From Cheilinus undulatus (taxonomy: Eukaryota; Chordata; Actinopteri; Labriformes; Labridae), in assembly GCF_018320785.1 (NCBI RefSeq), contig NC_054879.1:44692698-44756697 (forward strand): DNA of 64,000 nt, read 5' to 3'. The notes below the pieces were generated by a model. The model searched no databases. It saw only the letters and a list, made by a program, of their open reading frames with translations, and was not told the origin of the DNA. Of this stretch, positions 20,415-35,400 are shown piece by piece; position 1 is the first letter of the stretch, and every line of letters begins with the position of its first letter. A program made the position numbers and the translations under genes.

Positions 20415-23400
20415 TCAGCTGTTGGCATTCCATGTATTTCCAAACGAACCTTTGGACATTTCATCAGTGATGTTGATGACGGGTATTCCTCTGTGGATAA
20501 AGAAGGCAGGGTAAGCCTTAATCTTTACTCTTTTTCATAACAAACATGCACGGATCAAAGTTTCATGTGAGTAAATGATAACTCACTTGTACCCTTCTAA
20601 TGGCACTTGCACAACTGCTTCGTCCTCAGCTAGTATACTCTGTTCCTCTTCCTGAAAGAACATTCAAGTTTAGTCACAGTTCCACTCTAAAAGTTTAAAT
20701 AAAGACAACATCTTATGAAAAAGTCCAACAGCACCTCTTCAGCATCCTCAAGCTTTTTCTTCTTGCTCTCTGGCATGAGGTCGTCCAGCCAGCTTAACTC
20801 TCTCTTGGTGAAGAAACAGTCCATCAGCTTCCTGATAAACACCAGAGCCAACACCTGCAAACAAAATCAAACAATATGTGTCCAAAAATATCATCAGCCA
20901 ATAAAGGACTGTGCTGTGTGGCAGGATAGATTTAAATTAATCAGCAATAGCACAATACTGAAGGACAAATCAGTTTAGACAGGCTGTTTACCATCATAGG
21001 GAATACAATAGCAGCTCTGGATGTCTTGATGACCCAGAGCAGGATCAAACAGCTGAGCTGAATGATGGTGAAAAGGTGCACCTTCCTCAGAGGAACATGA
21101 CGCAGATAGATAAAGTCTGGCTGGTGCTTAGCTGGCATCCCAAACAGCGTCAGACGGTCAAAGAACTGGAGAAGACACAGGTCAACAATTTTGAAACGTG
21201 CAATGACCAGTTTCTTGCCACATGGGGGCAGCAGAGAAAAATTGTGAACATTTTAAAGACTGGATCATTGGTGAGGGAGATGCTGTATGTTCATGCAGTA
21301 CAGCAGGTAGAAAACATGTTATAAACACATCCTTTAGCAGCTGCATGCTCCAATTTGCAGTTCCTCACTGAGTCTGCCAGCTTTTTTGAAGCTTTACAGA
21401 ATTTTTGAAGGGCGTTTATACCCATAAAACAACTATGGCACAAGAGTGTTCAGAATATGCCAGAAAAATAATGCCAACAAATTGTTAAAAACAAAAGAAC
21501 TGCTCTTTCAATGTGAGACCAAAGGCCTTTATAGCTGGTGTTGGCAACAAAAAAGAGACACACAAAAAGCTTTATAACTCCAAATCTACTTTCAAGCCTA
21601 AAACACTTTGAAACAGACAACATTTTGATTGGCTTGTTGAAAAAATCTAACATCTATAAAGCTAAACAGCCCTCTGTGTCTGTTTATTGTGTATCAACAA
21701 CTGGCTGGATCTCCTGAAAGGCGTAAAAAGTCTAACGGAATAACTTACGACCTGAGCATCGTGGTTTTTTTTTTTTTGTAAGTTTTTCTTTATTTAAGTT
21801 TATTCTTAAAACCCATTAATAGCCAGATCTTCAAAGTGAAGAAATAAGTAAACATGGCAACTAAATAATAGTCAGGTGTTCTGTAAATGCTGAGAACACA
21901 CTAGAGGCCAATTAACACTTTTTAACTGGGCAGCCAGACAATATGGAGGCGAGCCCCTATCATGGCTTGGTGAGAATTAGCTGTCTACACAGATTATCCA
22001 GTAGGAGCATCTACAAATTAAACCCTATCAACACTGAAGAGCTGTCCGTCTACTCTTAGCTATGTGGGTTTAAAGTTTCATCTTTGTGACCAGATTTGAG
22101 ACTGACAACTCAGTTTTAGCCCGGCCACATACAAGACAATTTTTAAGTCTCAAACGGTTTTAAAAACGTGGGAGACCGAAGACATAAAGACAATTTTAAA
22201 CGATTTTTTATCTTAAAATCTTCTGAGTGCACACACGACACGACTCAGCCTGACCATCAGATCACTGGAGCCCACACACCTGGCCACCTGCCAGAAACCT
22301 CACAGGGACGATTCCCCAAACACGGGATTTCACTGAATCTCGTGTGACTTTACAATAAAAATAAACTTTGACTATTGATATGCTCCGCTTGCTGTCCCTA
22401 CACTGCAGGTACAGCAAAAATCCTAAAACAAGGAAAAGAATATGGATGAAATCCTGGAATGAGGGGAAAGTTGTGTGTATTTTTGTGGGTGGTGAAGGTG
22501 CGTAACACCTGGCTGGTGGCGCTACCCAGTCTGCTCACTCTCAACCTAGAATCATAAATATCAAATGTGTTTTATATTAACGATTCTGGGTCATCGTCGT
22601 CGGAAGTACATCTGGACTTAAACTGGGCTTAAAATCCTGTAGTGGGTGGCCAGCCTTAGAAGCTGTTGTGTCGGACATATTCAGTGTTAAACTACGGTGG
22701 CACTGATTCTGTTGTTTTCATGTAGTGATACACAATTACCACACAACCATTTTCACATACCATGAGCACAGTTCACTTAAGAGATTTTTACCTGAATGCC
22801 TCTCAGAGAAGATGCTCCCATGTAAAGGAAAACTCCATACAACACTGGCATAGGAATAAACTGGAAAAAATAAAGTTATGTCATATCAATTTAGTGTCTG
22901 TTTGTTGAGGTCAGGAATGTAGCATGTGAAGACTAATACCCAAGAAAATATATTTAAAAAAACAGGCTATGCTTGTGGGAAATGATAAATAGATTAAATA
23001 ATATTCAATATAACAATAATGGTACAAAGTGCAGTTAAAAAATACAAGGGTGCATAAAAGCAAAAATTACAGTTTTTATGTCTATTTTCTGTTCCTCACA
23101 TTTTACAAAAATCCTGTGCTTGCAATGTGCTTCCTTTGAACCCAAATAAACCCCCAATTTTTTCATTGCTTTTTTGGTTTAAGAGTCCCATAATACCAAC
23201 TTTTCTCAGATCACAGTCTGTCCGAAGGGTGATTCTTCTGTTTAATACAAAACTTAATCAGCCATTAGGTGTACTAGATGTCAAAAGAAATGACACAACA
23301 GATGAACATCAGCTAGTGGCATTGATTCACCATTTTTGCAAGTAGGCCAATGCCTGTTAAAAGGGCTGATATCTGCAGAAACCAATGTTGAATTGATGTA

Positions 23401-26400
23401 TTGGTGCATTCCTAATCAAAATTATGTGAAAGCACGGCCATTGTCCTGAAACTTTTATCAAATGCATTGCAAATTGCATTCATGCTGAATTCCTCTTTTT
23501 ACTTAAATCTGAAAATATGTTTAAATTTCTGCAAGTGGTTTATTGCAGATGCTCACATTGAACTAACATTGAAATTGACAGAACACAGACAGAACAAATA
23601 AAGATGAGTTAATCCTAGAAGGCCTCTTTAAAATGGGTGAATATACCCTATTTTCGGCCGATTTGTTCATTATGACAGATTTTCTATTCGAGCTGGAGTA
23701 TTGCTGCAAGAGGCTTTTTTTGTACATCTTTTATAGCAGTGTCTACACACCAAACTTCATAGTTCTAGGAAAAAGTCTGTGTTACTTTTGGCAGCTATTT
23801 TTAATTTTAGTTTTATTTTTAGTCTTTAAATGAAATGCATTTTAGTCATTTCTATCCTTTTTAGTTTTAGTCTAGTTTTAGTCAACGAAAACTCAAATCA
23901 TTTTAGACTAGTTCTATTCCATAAAAAGTCCTCACATTTTAGTCTTTACTTTTAGACCAAGCATTTATTCTCTTGCCTAAACCTGGCACCAAATCATGGT
24001 AATGTGTTCTTTGCACTCTGTCAAACCTGGAGTCCCTGCTTCCTACAGCTGAGAGGCAGAATAGCTATAGATGCATTTTGACAGATTAAACCCCACAGTG
24101 GAGAAATATCACAGATTCTGAATGTCCAACAAAAACTAAATTACATTTCAGTCTAGTTTTACTCATCTGGATAAAAACTAAACTTGCTTTTTGTCAGTTT
24201 TAGTCATCACAGATCTATTTTTGTTAGTTTTAGTCTAGTTTTTGTCATGGAAAAAAGGCTGTTGACGAATAGTTTTAGGCATAGTTTTAGTCGACAAAAT
24301 GAACACAGGAAAAAGTTAAAATGGGGCTTTAACTTTGAAAACGGGTGGAAGGTACTATTGAGGCAATCTGGAACACTTATAATTAAAACCTTGCCATTTT
24401 TGCAAGACTTGATGCACCTGCAAACTTTCACGACTTTTTGAGCATGTTGCCCTCAAACGTCCAACAAAAGATGGAGAAGACAAAACTTTTATGAAACTAT
24501 AATCGGGTTTTCCAACCAATTTGGTGATCTGTCCTTTATAAAAGCTATTAAATACAGGGCACAGGAAGAGCCAGGTCATATATGACCACATGTGTGGCAG
24601 TAATATTTCAGGAGACTCTGTGTGAAGTTTATTAGTAAATAGCTGTAGCTTCAGAAAGAGACACTGATAAATTGAGAGAATATTACCCGGGGTAAACAGC
24701 AATCAAATTACTGAAAGATATAGTCTGACCTTCAGCACAGATGTCATGAAGACAGAGCAGCCCATCAGAGTGAAGATCATAAGCCCAGTGAAGCGTTGCT
24801 CTCTAATTCCAAGGAACTTTGGCTGCTCCCCAGGAGCTGAACACTCTGATTCAAGCTTCAGGCTGTTGACATGGGAGATGGACAGGACGGTGGCTGCTAC
24901 GAACCAGGGCAAACCCATCAGGGAACACACCCCGAGCATCAGCCCCACCATGAACAGATCCAGGTGGTACCCACAACCTTTCTGAAGGGGGGGGGAAAGC
25001 ACCGTATACAACACAAAATTGAGTACACAAGCTGTCTTGGTAGTATATCACTCAACAAGGGATTGAGTCTAAGAGCACCTTAAGTTTGTGTTCCTTCCTG
25101 TTGATGATGACAGCTGTGATCTGCTGGTCCATGAAGATGAGGATGGTGCAAAGTAGAGCTGGGACAACAGTAACAATTGTCGTCCACCAGGGGTTGGGCC
25201 CAACTGGGTTGATGAACCAACCTCGATCATCTCTGGTTGGCTGATAGAACAACAGAGTTTAACAAGTAGTCCTTACATAATGAACATGTTACTGAAGTTG
25301 TGTTGATAAAATTTTTTAATGTATATTTTTTCTCACCTTAAACACACTAGGAACCTGGAGTTTTGGAGACGGGACCCCTAAGGCATAGTCGATTAAGACC
25401 ATGGTGAGAATGGTGATGAAAACAGCAAAGTCACTGATGATGGACCTCACCTGATGGAGTGGAAACATGTAAAATACTTTCAATGTGGATTACCTGTTTA
25501 ATTTAACCCCCCATTTAAACAGAAAAAGCTCTGGAGTGAACAGGATAAAAGACTAGTCATGTTAATGTTTATTTAGAATGTGATGCAGTACTTATACTTT
25601 GCCACTAGAGTGCAGCACTGCATTATAGCTCATGACCAAAGGCAAGTCTTGCATCTGTTGTGGCTTTGTTTTTATGCTTGGGTCATAATGCACTCTGATT
25701 TCATACACACTAAAACAAGAGGGTAAACCAGGCACTCCAAGCATGAAAAATGTAAAAATTAGGAAGGGAATACTTTAAAGGCTTTAATTATGTTAAATAA
25801 TGTTAAACGCAAACATATTTGGACAACTGAGGTCTTCATCAGGCCTTGCAAAAAACATGTGCAAGCCCTGTATTAGACTTTGACCACTCTGAGCAACCAG
25901 CCATGCTCTTTTATTCTGCATCAGTATTGATTATAATGCATATTGTTGAATACCTTCGTGGGAAAGTAGTTGCTGAACTTGAACTCCTTGAGAAAAGAGG
26001 ACATGAAGACAGTGGAAAAGAAAAGAACGACACACCAGAAGAGGACATCCGGAATGTATGGTCCACGTGGGCCGCAGGCACTGCCTACAAACTCCCCTCG
26101 CTTTTCAATGCAGTCCTACAAACAAGAAGAGGGCAGAGTTATTGCAAGGCATCACGCCATGAGGAGTACAAGAGGGGTCAGCAGGCTCAAGGTTTCATAT
26201 TAAAGGGTTTATAAAAACAACAAAAAAAAGAACTTGAGTACAACAAAATGTGCTTTTATGGTGATTTGCAGTGAGTAATCCAATATAATCCTGCCTACAT
26301 GCCCTTAATCTCTTATGTTCAGTTTCCACAATCTGGGAGAGCATGCCACTTTAAGGTGGAAATCCAAATATATTCTTTTCAGTGTCCCATTGTCTTACTC

Positions 26401-29400
26401 AAAGACTTCTGTTTTGTTTTGGTTTTAAAAAACATACATGACCAGCAGATCAGATTTATTCGAGGTTTTTGACCCTTATTTATTGCGATTTTTTTCTGAA
26501 TACATTGGCAGTGGTAGTACCTTGACTTCTAGTGCTTCCCAGTAGATTTCTGATGCAGTGACGTTGGTGACTTCCCAATACCTCAGGGTGTCGTTGGTGG
26601 GGTCAGAGGGCTCGACACATGAACATCTGTGGAATCACATGGACAGCTGGGTCACTAATAATCCGTCATTTGTCGGGGCTGTACAGTTGTTTGAAGAAAT
26701 TACAATTGCACATACGAGTATGTTGTGAGTTTGTCCAGGTTGTTGTTCTTGTTAAAAGGATAGTGCTCTCCCAGGTGGATCAGTTTCTCCAAGGCCTCAT
26801 AGATGAAGATGATGCATATGAGTGAGGCGAAGGCTTCCTCTGTGAATCGCGTGATGTAGCAAACAAGGGAACTTGCGTCGGTCGCCACCAGCAGGATACA
26901 GAGGAGTGCTGTCCACAGACCAATGCAGGTTCTCAGTGACAGATAGGACAAGCCGTACTCCCTGTGTGGGAAAAAAAAAATAGAAAACTGTAGGATTAAT
27001 GGAGGTCAAACCACATCATATATTGATTATTGACTGAGTGTAATACTGTTGATTAGACAACATAATCCATTCAAATTAAATGGACCTAGGTGCATACATC
27101 CAGAACATCTAATGGTCTATAGGAGGCCAGATGTTTGAGCTAAACAGAACTTATCCCACCGCAAGCAGAGATGCGCAGGACATTGTAATGACAAATTATG
27201 CACTGTACAGATTAAATCAATCTGAAGTGATTTGTCATTCAGCAAGATTAGATGCAGTATGCATCCAGTAAACATACTTGCAGAATTTGAACAATATCTT
27301 TTCAAATACGAGCACCGGCCCTGTGCTGCCCAGAATAGTGAGGGGCTGTCCGGCAAACAGAGAATAGGCGATTCCAGTCAGCGAGGCTCCAAACAGCGAC
27401 TCAATTGCACTCTAGGGAATAGGAAATAGAGAAGGATTATAGTGAGATAGCTGCATTAACAGCCCAAGCTACAACAGTTGTCTGGCTGATTAGTAGTAGA
27501 GTGCACAGCAGATCTTGGCAGAACATTGCGAACATATAGAGGGAGGAGTGTGTCATTTACTATGCGTCCTTCTGTTGCCTCGCCCAGTAGTCCTCCAAAG
27601 GTGATGACGGGGGACATACAGGCACAGTAGAGGAACAGAAAAGAGGCCACACACTGTAGACTAAATGCATCAGTGTAGTCGGACAAGTAGTGGGGTGCTT
27701 TGCGCTTGATATCCAGAAGGAGGCCCCCAAACCACCTGTAAATTAAAAAAAAATTCACGTGAAATTTTCATTCCATCCTGACAGCTTTATTTAGGTGTTA
27801 GAATTTCTACCATGTCTTTCCCACTATTGGTTTCTATCTGGGCCTTAACTCTTGAGCATGGCTGAGTGTGATATGATCCTTTGATAGAAAAGTCTGGCTG
27901 CAAATAGATATCTTGAAGCAGGGGGTTTCTATGGAAACTACTCGTGTCAGCTATAACTATAGAGCAAGTTTACCCACATTTAGCCCAGTGTTATTTTCTT
28001 GTCCATGTATATTTTAGGAAAAGTAAAATTAAAAATAAATTCAACAACTGCTGTCAGAAAAGGCATGCGTTATCAGCCTTGGTATATTTTCTATGTAGCC
28101 ATTTTCACACATGCATTTCTAAATATTAACACCCTTTTTCTTTGTTTTCTCCAACCTTCCAGTTCGCTGCAGTTCTGGACCACCATGGCCGCCATGTTCT
28201 TCCTCTTCACCTTCTACCAATCCGTTAGGTAAGATGTTACTTTTCTTCCTCTTCTCCTGTATACAGAGTAATGCAAGGCAGTCAGGTCATTTCGAGGGTA
28301 ATATTCTCTTTAAAAAAAACTGGCACTGTCCTCCAAACATACCTGTGAGGGCACATTTTTTGGTGGCTCTATCCGTATGGATGGGTCCCACTCTCCTGGA
28401 GGCAGGACTGTCACTTGATCAAGGAATTCATCAATTCCAGCTATCAGATCATTGCGGTCCTTAGCTTTATAGGCCACGTCATGGAAAACCTAGAGGTAAA
28501 AACAAATCTAGCTGCTTGACCCAGTATAGGCATGAGAAAAACGTACAGAGACAGGAATGATCAAGGGCTTGACAATCAGTGGAACTACAAAAAAACTTAA
28601 CTGCTGACTCACAGTTCTCACTTAATAAATATCCAGTTTTATTAAATCTATTCCAAAAAGAGTAAAACAAAGTTTGGACTCTGTCAAAGCCCATCTTTTC
28701 TCAGTGATGATGGATGGCAGCCTAAATCCCAAACAAAAAGGAGGACATGAGGGATGACTAATCGCCAAAAGCATGAATTTCGTAAATAAAGCTCTGTGCT
28801 GTGTTTCATGCTGAGAAATGTTCCACCACTTTGGGAATTTGTTAAGTTCTGCTGGACTGTGAATTTATGCTTAGTGCCTGCAGAAAATCTGAATATGACT
28901 TCTGGTTGACATTCAAAATAGGGCTGGGCGATTAATCGCAAATTAGATTAAATCGCAATTTGGCCCGGTACAATTTAGAAAACGCAGAAGTTGCAATATT
29001 TCTTTAACTTGAAATGTGTCAAAATACCAGTTTAATAATTTTTTTTTTTTTTTTTGCAGAGATTTTATGAACATTATGCAAACATTCAAGTCTCATTTTT
29101 TATAATGGTTTACAAAAATCCTCCTTTTTGTGTTTTATGTTTGTTTTTCTTAATCAAAATGAGTGACATAAAAATGCTAATTTCCTTGAACAAAGCAACT
29201 AACATCAAATTAGCAATATAAGCAAAAATATTAAGCTCATCCTAAATAAAACTGATGAAACCTAGTGTTACTTCACGAAAGTCATACCCCAGCTGTGATC
29301 AGCTGGTAGCCAGCTTCACCTCCTCCACCACAGCTGCCTCCTTTATAGCTTAAAGCTTGTTGCACGCCCATATTCAGATTCATGCTACTATGGATTAATT

Positions 29401-32400
29401 GCTTCTGAAATAATTTAGTTGTTTTCAATACACATGGTCTTATTTATGGAATTATTTATTCCTTGAATTTGTCAAAAAATACACAAGATTGACTTGAAAA
29501 TAATCGCATATTAAATCGCAATATTGGGGGAAAAAATCGCAATTAGATTAGTTTTTGCAGATCATTCAGCCCTAATTCAAAGCATTCCTTGTGATAAAAA
29601 ATAAAACCTGAAAGAAACTACCACTTCAACACACATTTTTAGAGTGAATCTTTACCTCATCCGTCATTAGGGTTGCAATAGATCTTCCAATCTCATGATA
29701 CTGTGGCCCTCTACCCAACGGCCCTAAAAGAATGAACAGAAACCTAAAGGCAGAAACAGATATTCATTAACATGATCAAACTGACTGGAATTAAAAAGGT
29801 TAAATTATAGTAGGAGTTAGACTGTCATAGCTGAATCAGACGGCAGGAACCTTGTGGTAATGGGAACTTCAGACAGCCCACTGAGGAGCACTGCAGGTGA
29901 GAGACGGACAAACGCCACTACTGGCTTGTTCAGGAATTCCAGCTCTCCCACTAACACGTTACACGCCTCGGCTCCTGGAGGGATCTTCTTCATGAAATGC
30001 AGGTCTATCTGAAAGGATAAAGTCAAGTCTAATACAAAGTCATCTAGGAAAGGCAGTTCACACTGTTCTGTAAGCTTAGTTATTGCCTAAGCTGCTTTAT
30101 TGTTGCTTTATCTTAAGCATTATTTTCACTGCTCAGCCATGTATTAAGTTTCATGTGACATGATTTGATTAGATGCTCTTCCAGCTGTCCAGGCTTTTTC
30201 TGTCACATGACATAACATTGCAGTAAGTCACGGATGGGTCAGTATAAATATTCAAAAGTATTATTAAGATAGACTAGTTGAATTATGTGTTGCATAATAA
30301 TTCATTTGTGATATGGGATGTTTAATTTTCTGCAAGTATGATGCTATAGACCCCACAGCTCATTCTCTTACTGTAGCCATGCTGCGTCTGCACTGTAGAG
30401 AAAATCTGCAATACTGAAGGTGTTGATTTTTCAGTGATAATTATGTGGAGTTGACAAGTGTTGACAGGAGTGTTGTCTGTTCCTTAACGGGGTTTATATA
30501 TCTCCAGGGCAGCTGCAAGATTCTTGTCTTACTGATGGGACATTATTCATCCATTTTCTATACTGCTTATCCAACTGGGGGTCACAGGGGGCTGGAGCCT
30601 ATCCCAGCTGTCACTGGGTGAGAGGCAGGGTCCACCATGGACTGGTCGCCAGTCAATCACAGGGCTAACATATAGAGATGGACAACAAGGCATGCTCACA
30701 CTCACACCTACGGCCAATTTAGAGTCACCAATTAACCTAACAAGCAATGTTTTTGGAGGTGGGAGGAAGCCGGAGTACCTGGGGATAACCCACACATGCA
30801 CGGGGAGAACATGCAAACTCTGCACAGAAAGGCCCTGATCAGGAAGTGAACAAGGGACCTTCTTGCTGTGAGGCAGCAACCCCTGCACCTTAGTGCGGCC
30901 CCTACTTAAACCTACCAAAAAAAGTTAAAATGATCAGTCACCACCCATTCCCAATGTCAGTGCAAAGCTTAGTAGAAACTGCATTTAATATAAATATAAA
31001 CATGCCTGTTATAACTCCTTTTCCAATTTAGTTAGCATATTTAAAAAGGAAGTATAAATTATCCCTTTAACTGAACATCTTTGTAACCCCGAATTTCAGA
31101 AGCTAATTTGCAGATTGCAGAAGAAAACTCATGGGGTAAAAATGTATTTTGCATGACTTGTATCAGCACAAGAATGCTTTGGGCAACAGTGCTAACCCCT
31201 GCACCACCGTGCAGCGATGGGACATTATTTATGTATATATTGGTATTACAAAAATGTAGTTTTTTTTTTTGTTCTGTGTGTGTTTTAAGCAGTAATATGC
31301 AACTGCAGCAGCAATGTTCAAAGTTATTTTGCATATATAAAAAAACAACTGCGGGCAATTCAGTTCAACTGCTCCCCAAAATGAAGCCCATAAAACATGT
31401 TTATAAATGTACCCAAAGCCCATAAAACAGTTCGATATTGACCTGAACAAAAGGATCCAGACATCATGTCCTCTCTTTTTTCAACAAGGATTTTATCCCC
31501 ATCTTTTCTCTGTGGTTATCATCAGTGCTAAATGATTTTATAATACTTAACATGGCTATAATCCTAATCCCTTACTAGATGACCTTTCCATTAAAAATCC
31601 CAACAATAACCTTCTGCTGATTGTTCAAAAGACACAAATAACTCCTCTCATATCTCATAACATGTCATAATCTCAGTGAGATTCACATTTAGATTGCATT
31701 ATATACACGTATCATATCAGGACAGTGCAGCACTATAAAAAAGACACTGATAAAAGTGCTACAATGCCCTTAAGTTACTTATGTAACCGCCATTCTCTGA
31801 GCAGCATGAGTGAGCGTCTCACTTTGGGACCGTCTCTGGCATAACCTGATCAAAAGCTCCAGTTCCATTCTGCTGGTCAGGATCAACTGGAGTTAAGCTG
31901 GAGTCTGAAAGGGTGGAGACCCTTCCCCTATAAAGGAGGCTGACCCCTAGACTGTCCAACATTGAATTGAGTCTTTTGTAGTTCCTTGTTACAACTGAGC
32001 AAGGGGAGTGGGCTACCTAAAGTTGTCTTTCACAGCAGTTGTTCCGTGTCTTACATTGGGGAATACATACGTACAGTATTACCAGGCAGATGTTACTGTG
32101 GAACTAACGCTGCCTAGACAAGCCTTACTGAGTTGCCGCTACACTGAGCACAGAATGGGCTAGAGCTTTAACACTCATGTGTAGCCTAGCTCCAACATGC
32201 TGCAACACAAAGCTCCTGAATGGAGGTCCCTCTGAGCAGGCCCATAAGGCAGAGAGTCTCTTTGCAGTGTGTGCATGCAGCCCCTCTGGTGGCTGCAAAT
32301 CCTTGGAGCTGTAGAAATAAGTAAAGCCTTCACAATCCAATGCGAGAGCCTCAACTTTGAAGCCAGCTTCCCCATAAAAAGCTGCTCACCTTTCTTACTA

Positions 32401-35400
32401 ATTTTGGTTCTGTCATTGCACACCCATGTAGCCCATACAGGGCTCAACATGTGGTACCACTGATGCTCCTCTGAGCAGAAAGGCGGGCATTAAAAAGGTA
32501 ATGTTAGGGCAAATGACCCCAACACCTTAGGCAGAAAAGCAGGATAAGGCTCTATCCTGCAAATCCATCAACTCCATAGCTCTGCCTTAGGACTCGACTG
32601 CCACCTTGTGCAGATGAGACTGCAGTCGGTGATAATGAACACCTCCCCACAAAAAGCAGAGTTAGGGTGCTTATGGCATATCAGATCTCCTCTGACTCTG
32701 TCTGATGTGCCATATGGAGAGAAGAGGTACCTCTGAGAGCCCAAACTGAAAGGAAAGCAGCTTTGTATGCCTCATCTGTCAGACTCACTGGACTGGAAAT
32801 GGTCCACTTTGGACTGGTGACAAGACTTCTTCAGGTGGAAAAGGGAGGTGACCACAGGCTCAGTATGTGCATGCTATGGAGGCCATTGCTCTCCATTTCA
32901 GGCTGCTATATATTTAGCTTTGTATGTAAGCCTAATGCTGAAGTCAAGACACTGTCTCCTCCCAGAGCTGCCATAAAGGGCTGTGGCTTTGCAGCATTTA
33001 CTGACAATGCCAGTAAAGAGTCATCATCATCCTTGTCAGCTGTTAATAGTCTAGGACTTACCATCTGAATCATTGCCTGTTTTTATCAACCAATCCTGCA
33101 GATCACCTGCCTTGTCTAGTTCTTGGGGCAGTGGGTTGATGAGCAAAGCTCCAATCTTCAATGTTTGTACCAGGTTTAGAAACAGATCCGACCAATCAGC
33201 GTTATTTAAGGAGAATGAGGCGGTAGCTACAGGTGGGTTTTGTCCAATTGGAAGGCTCTAGCAATGGCTGCCGCCTGTGTGGCATGTAGCTCGGATGTAG
33301 CTGTGGTATTACTTTATGAAACAAAGAGCAATGAACAGCACTGAAAGCTAATCATGACAGAAAAGGTGTTTTTGCTCCTCTGTCGTCCTGCTACAGCATG
33401 AAGGTGTGATAGTAAGGGTGGGACCTTCTGTGGTAGAGGATGTGGCAGGGTGGCTGCTGGACAACAGTGACAGAACTTTGAGGGACAGGAGACTATAGTG
33501 TTCACACTCAAAGTCAGCTTTGGCATGCTTCAACTTGCAGCACATTACACACATGTGGTGAGTGTCACAGCTAGTATTTTATCCCCACACAGGCAGGCTC
33601 AGGGTTGAGGTTTTTCATTTGCATTTGTGGGCAAAATGGCATCAGTCCTGGACAAATAAACCTGTGATTCAGTGGCTGGCTTAAGTGAGAGATAATGTAA
33701 TGTGAGTGGGTTGTTGTTGCAGAATAAATGGGGTGAAGACAGGTGGGCCTTCAAGAAATTAGCTGCTCTAGCTTCCATTACTCACATCAATCCAAACTTT
33801 TCTTAAAACCGGCCAACCAAATTGTTATTACTCGCAGTTAAAGGAGCATTTCCACTGATATGAGCAGGTTCCCATTAATCAATGCAGCAGTTGCACTTTT
33901 CTACCCTTTCATGTCTGTCAGCATCTCTTACCCTATTCCACATTCTGTTATGAGTTTATTTAACGTACCATCTTAGGTTTTGTAGATTTCTCTGTCATAG
34001 TTCTTGCATATTTTATTCTTCTTTCACTGCTCTTACCGTGTCTTTTCTCTTTCTTAGGATCAAACAGACAGATGTCAAATTAAACTGACTTATTTCCTGA
34101 AACAGGACTGATAAGATCACTGTTGGTCTTCTAGAGTATATAAACAGAGTCACACCCTAAGCAGCTATCTGCTTTTCTCAGTAAGGATGTGTCCTTTCTA
34201 TCTGCTATCTGCTAATTTGCTAATCTATGGAGGGGTAACAGACCATTGCTATGCATTTTTTTGCAAGTCAGAATCAGATATTAACACAGCAGTAAGCTTA
34301 AGATGTGAATACTACCCTTAGTGTCATTAAATATAATATGGGATATTTTTGCATTTTGAAGTCTAATATCCAGTCAAATCCACATAATATAGTAAAATAG
34401 TGCAATATTTCCCTTTAAAAGGGACATAGTTTTTCTTACAAAAATATGTGCCCCTGGCCTGTCCACAATCCACTAAAGTACCAGAACAATCCATTCCCTC
34501 CCTCCCTCTCTGTCTCCACCTTTCAGGAAATGTGTGCTGAAACAAGCCGTTCTCAGATTTTTCCCTCATGATGTCATGTGGGGAGTAAGCCCCGCCCCCA
34601 GGTTCGGTTGGCCCTCCCCGCTAGGAAGAACGCTTCGCCCTCCTCTCCTGATCCTCCTCTCTGCTGAGGATCAGGAGAGCCACATCCATTAAGCCACTTC
34701 TATTTCCTGAGAGGGGTGGAGTCAGACAGCTCTTTAACATTTAAAGCTACAGACACAGAATCAGCTAGCTCTGAGCAGGGCTGAAACAGAGGGGTTTCTA
34801 GACATGCAAAATACTGTAGTGTTTTTTCAGCAGCAAACTTCACAGGCATGTTTTGGAAGCTCTGAGACCAACATAAACTTGTCTTAAAAGGGTAAAATAT
34901 GTGACCTTTAAATCCAGGGAGAACGGAGTGTGAATGTTAATTTCTTTAACATGGAAGACTGCTGAACATAACTGGAACATAAATGAAGAAACAGATTTGT
35001 TTTGTTTAGTGTAGTTTACCTTGCTGAAGTCCACTGAACTGTTGTCTCGACTCATGTCTCCTTTCACATCTAAGTGAGACTGGGAGGCCATCATCTGACC
35101 TGGATAACCATGACAAGAGAATTTCTGATAAATGAGAAGTTTTCTCAACATGCCAGGGAATTAGCAACTGATAATTTCAGAATGAAGATAAACTGTATAC
35201 AGGGCCACAGATTAAACATACAGAAGAAAACAAGAGTTAGGGTCACTCAGATGATAGACTATTATCTGTGCTGCTGTGGATAAAAACCACCACAGAAAAT
35301 CCAAACTCATAATTCCTGATTAGCTGTCTGGCTGTTTTGGTCTTTTCTCCTTTGCTCTAATGCTGCTTTAAAATTTGCATCAAAATGCAGCACAAGTATG

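Noticed and set aside
25846-26214. 122-codon plus-strand ORF
   Set aside because: Antisense of the slc4a10 exon at 25954-26115; the minus strand matches the family.
28163-28232. Apparent plus-strand exon ([20 protein letters not shown]) with acceptor and GTAAG donor
   Set aside because: The minus strand of the same bases is a true slc4a10 exon (EKRKK...[13 protein letters not shown]) in phase with its neighbours; the plus reading is a shadow.
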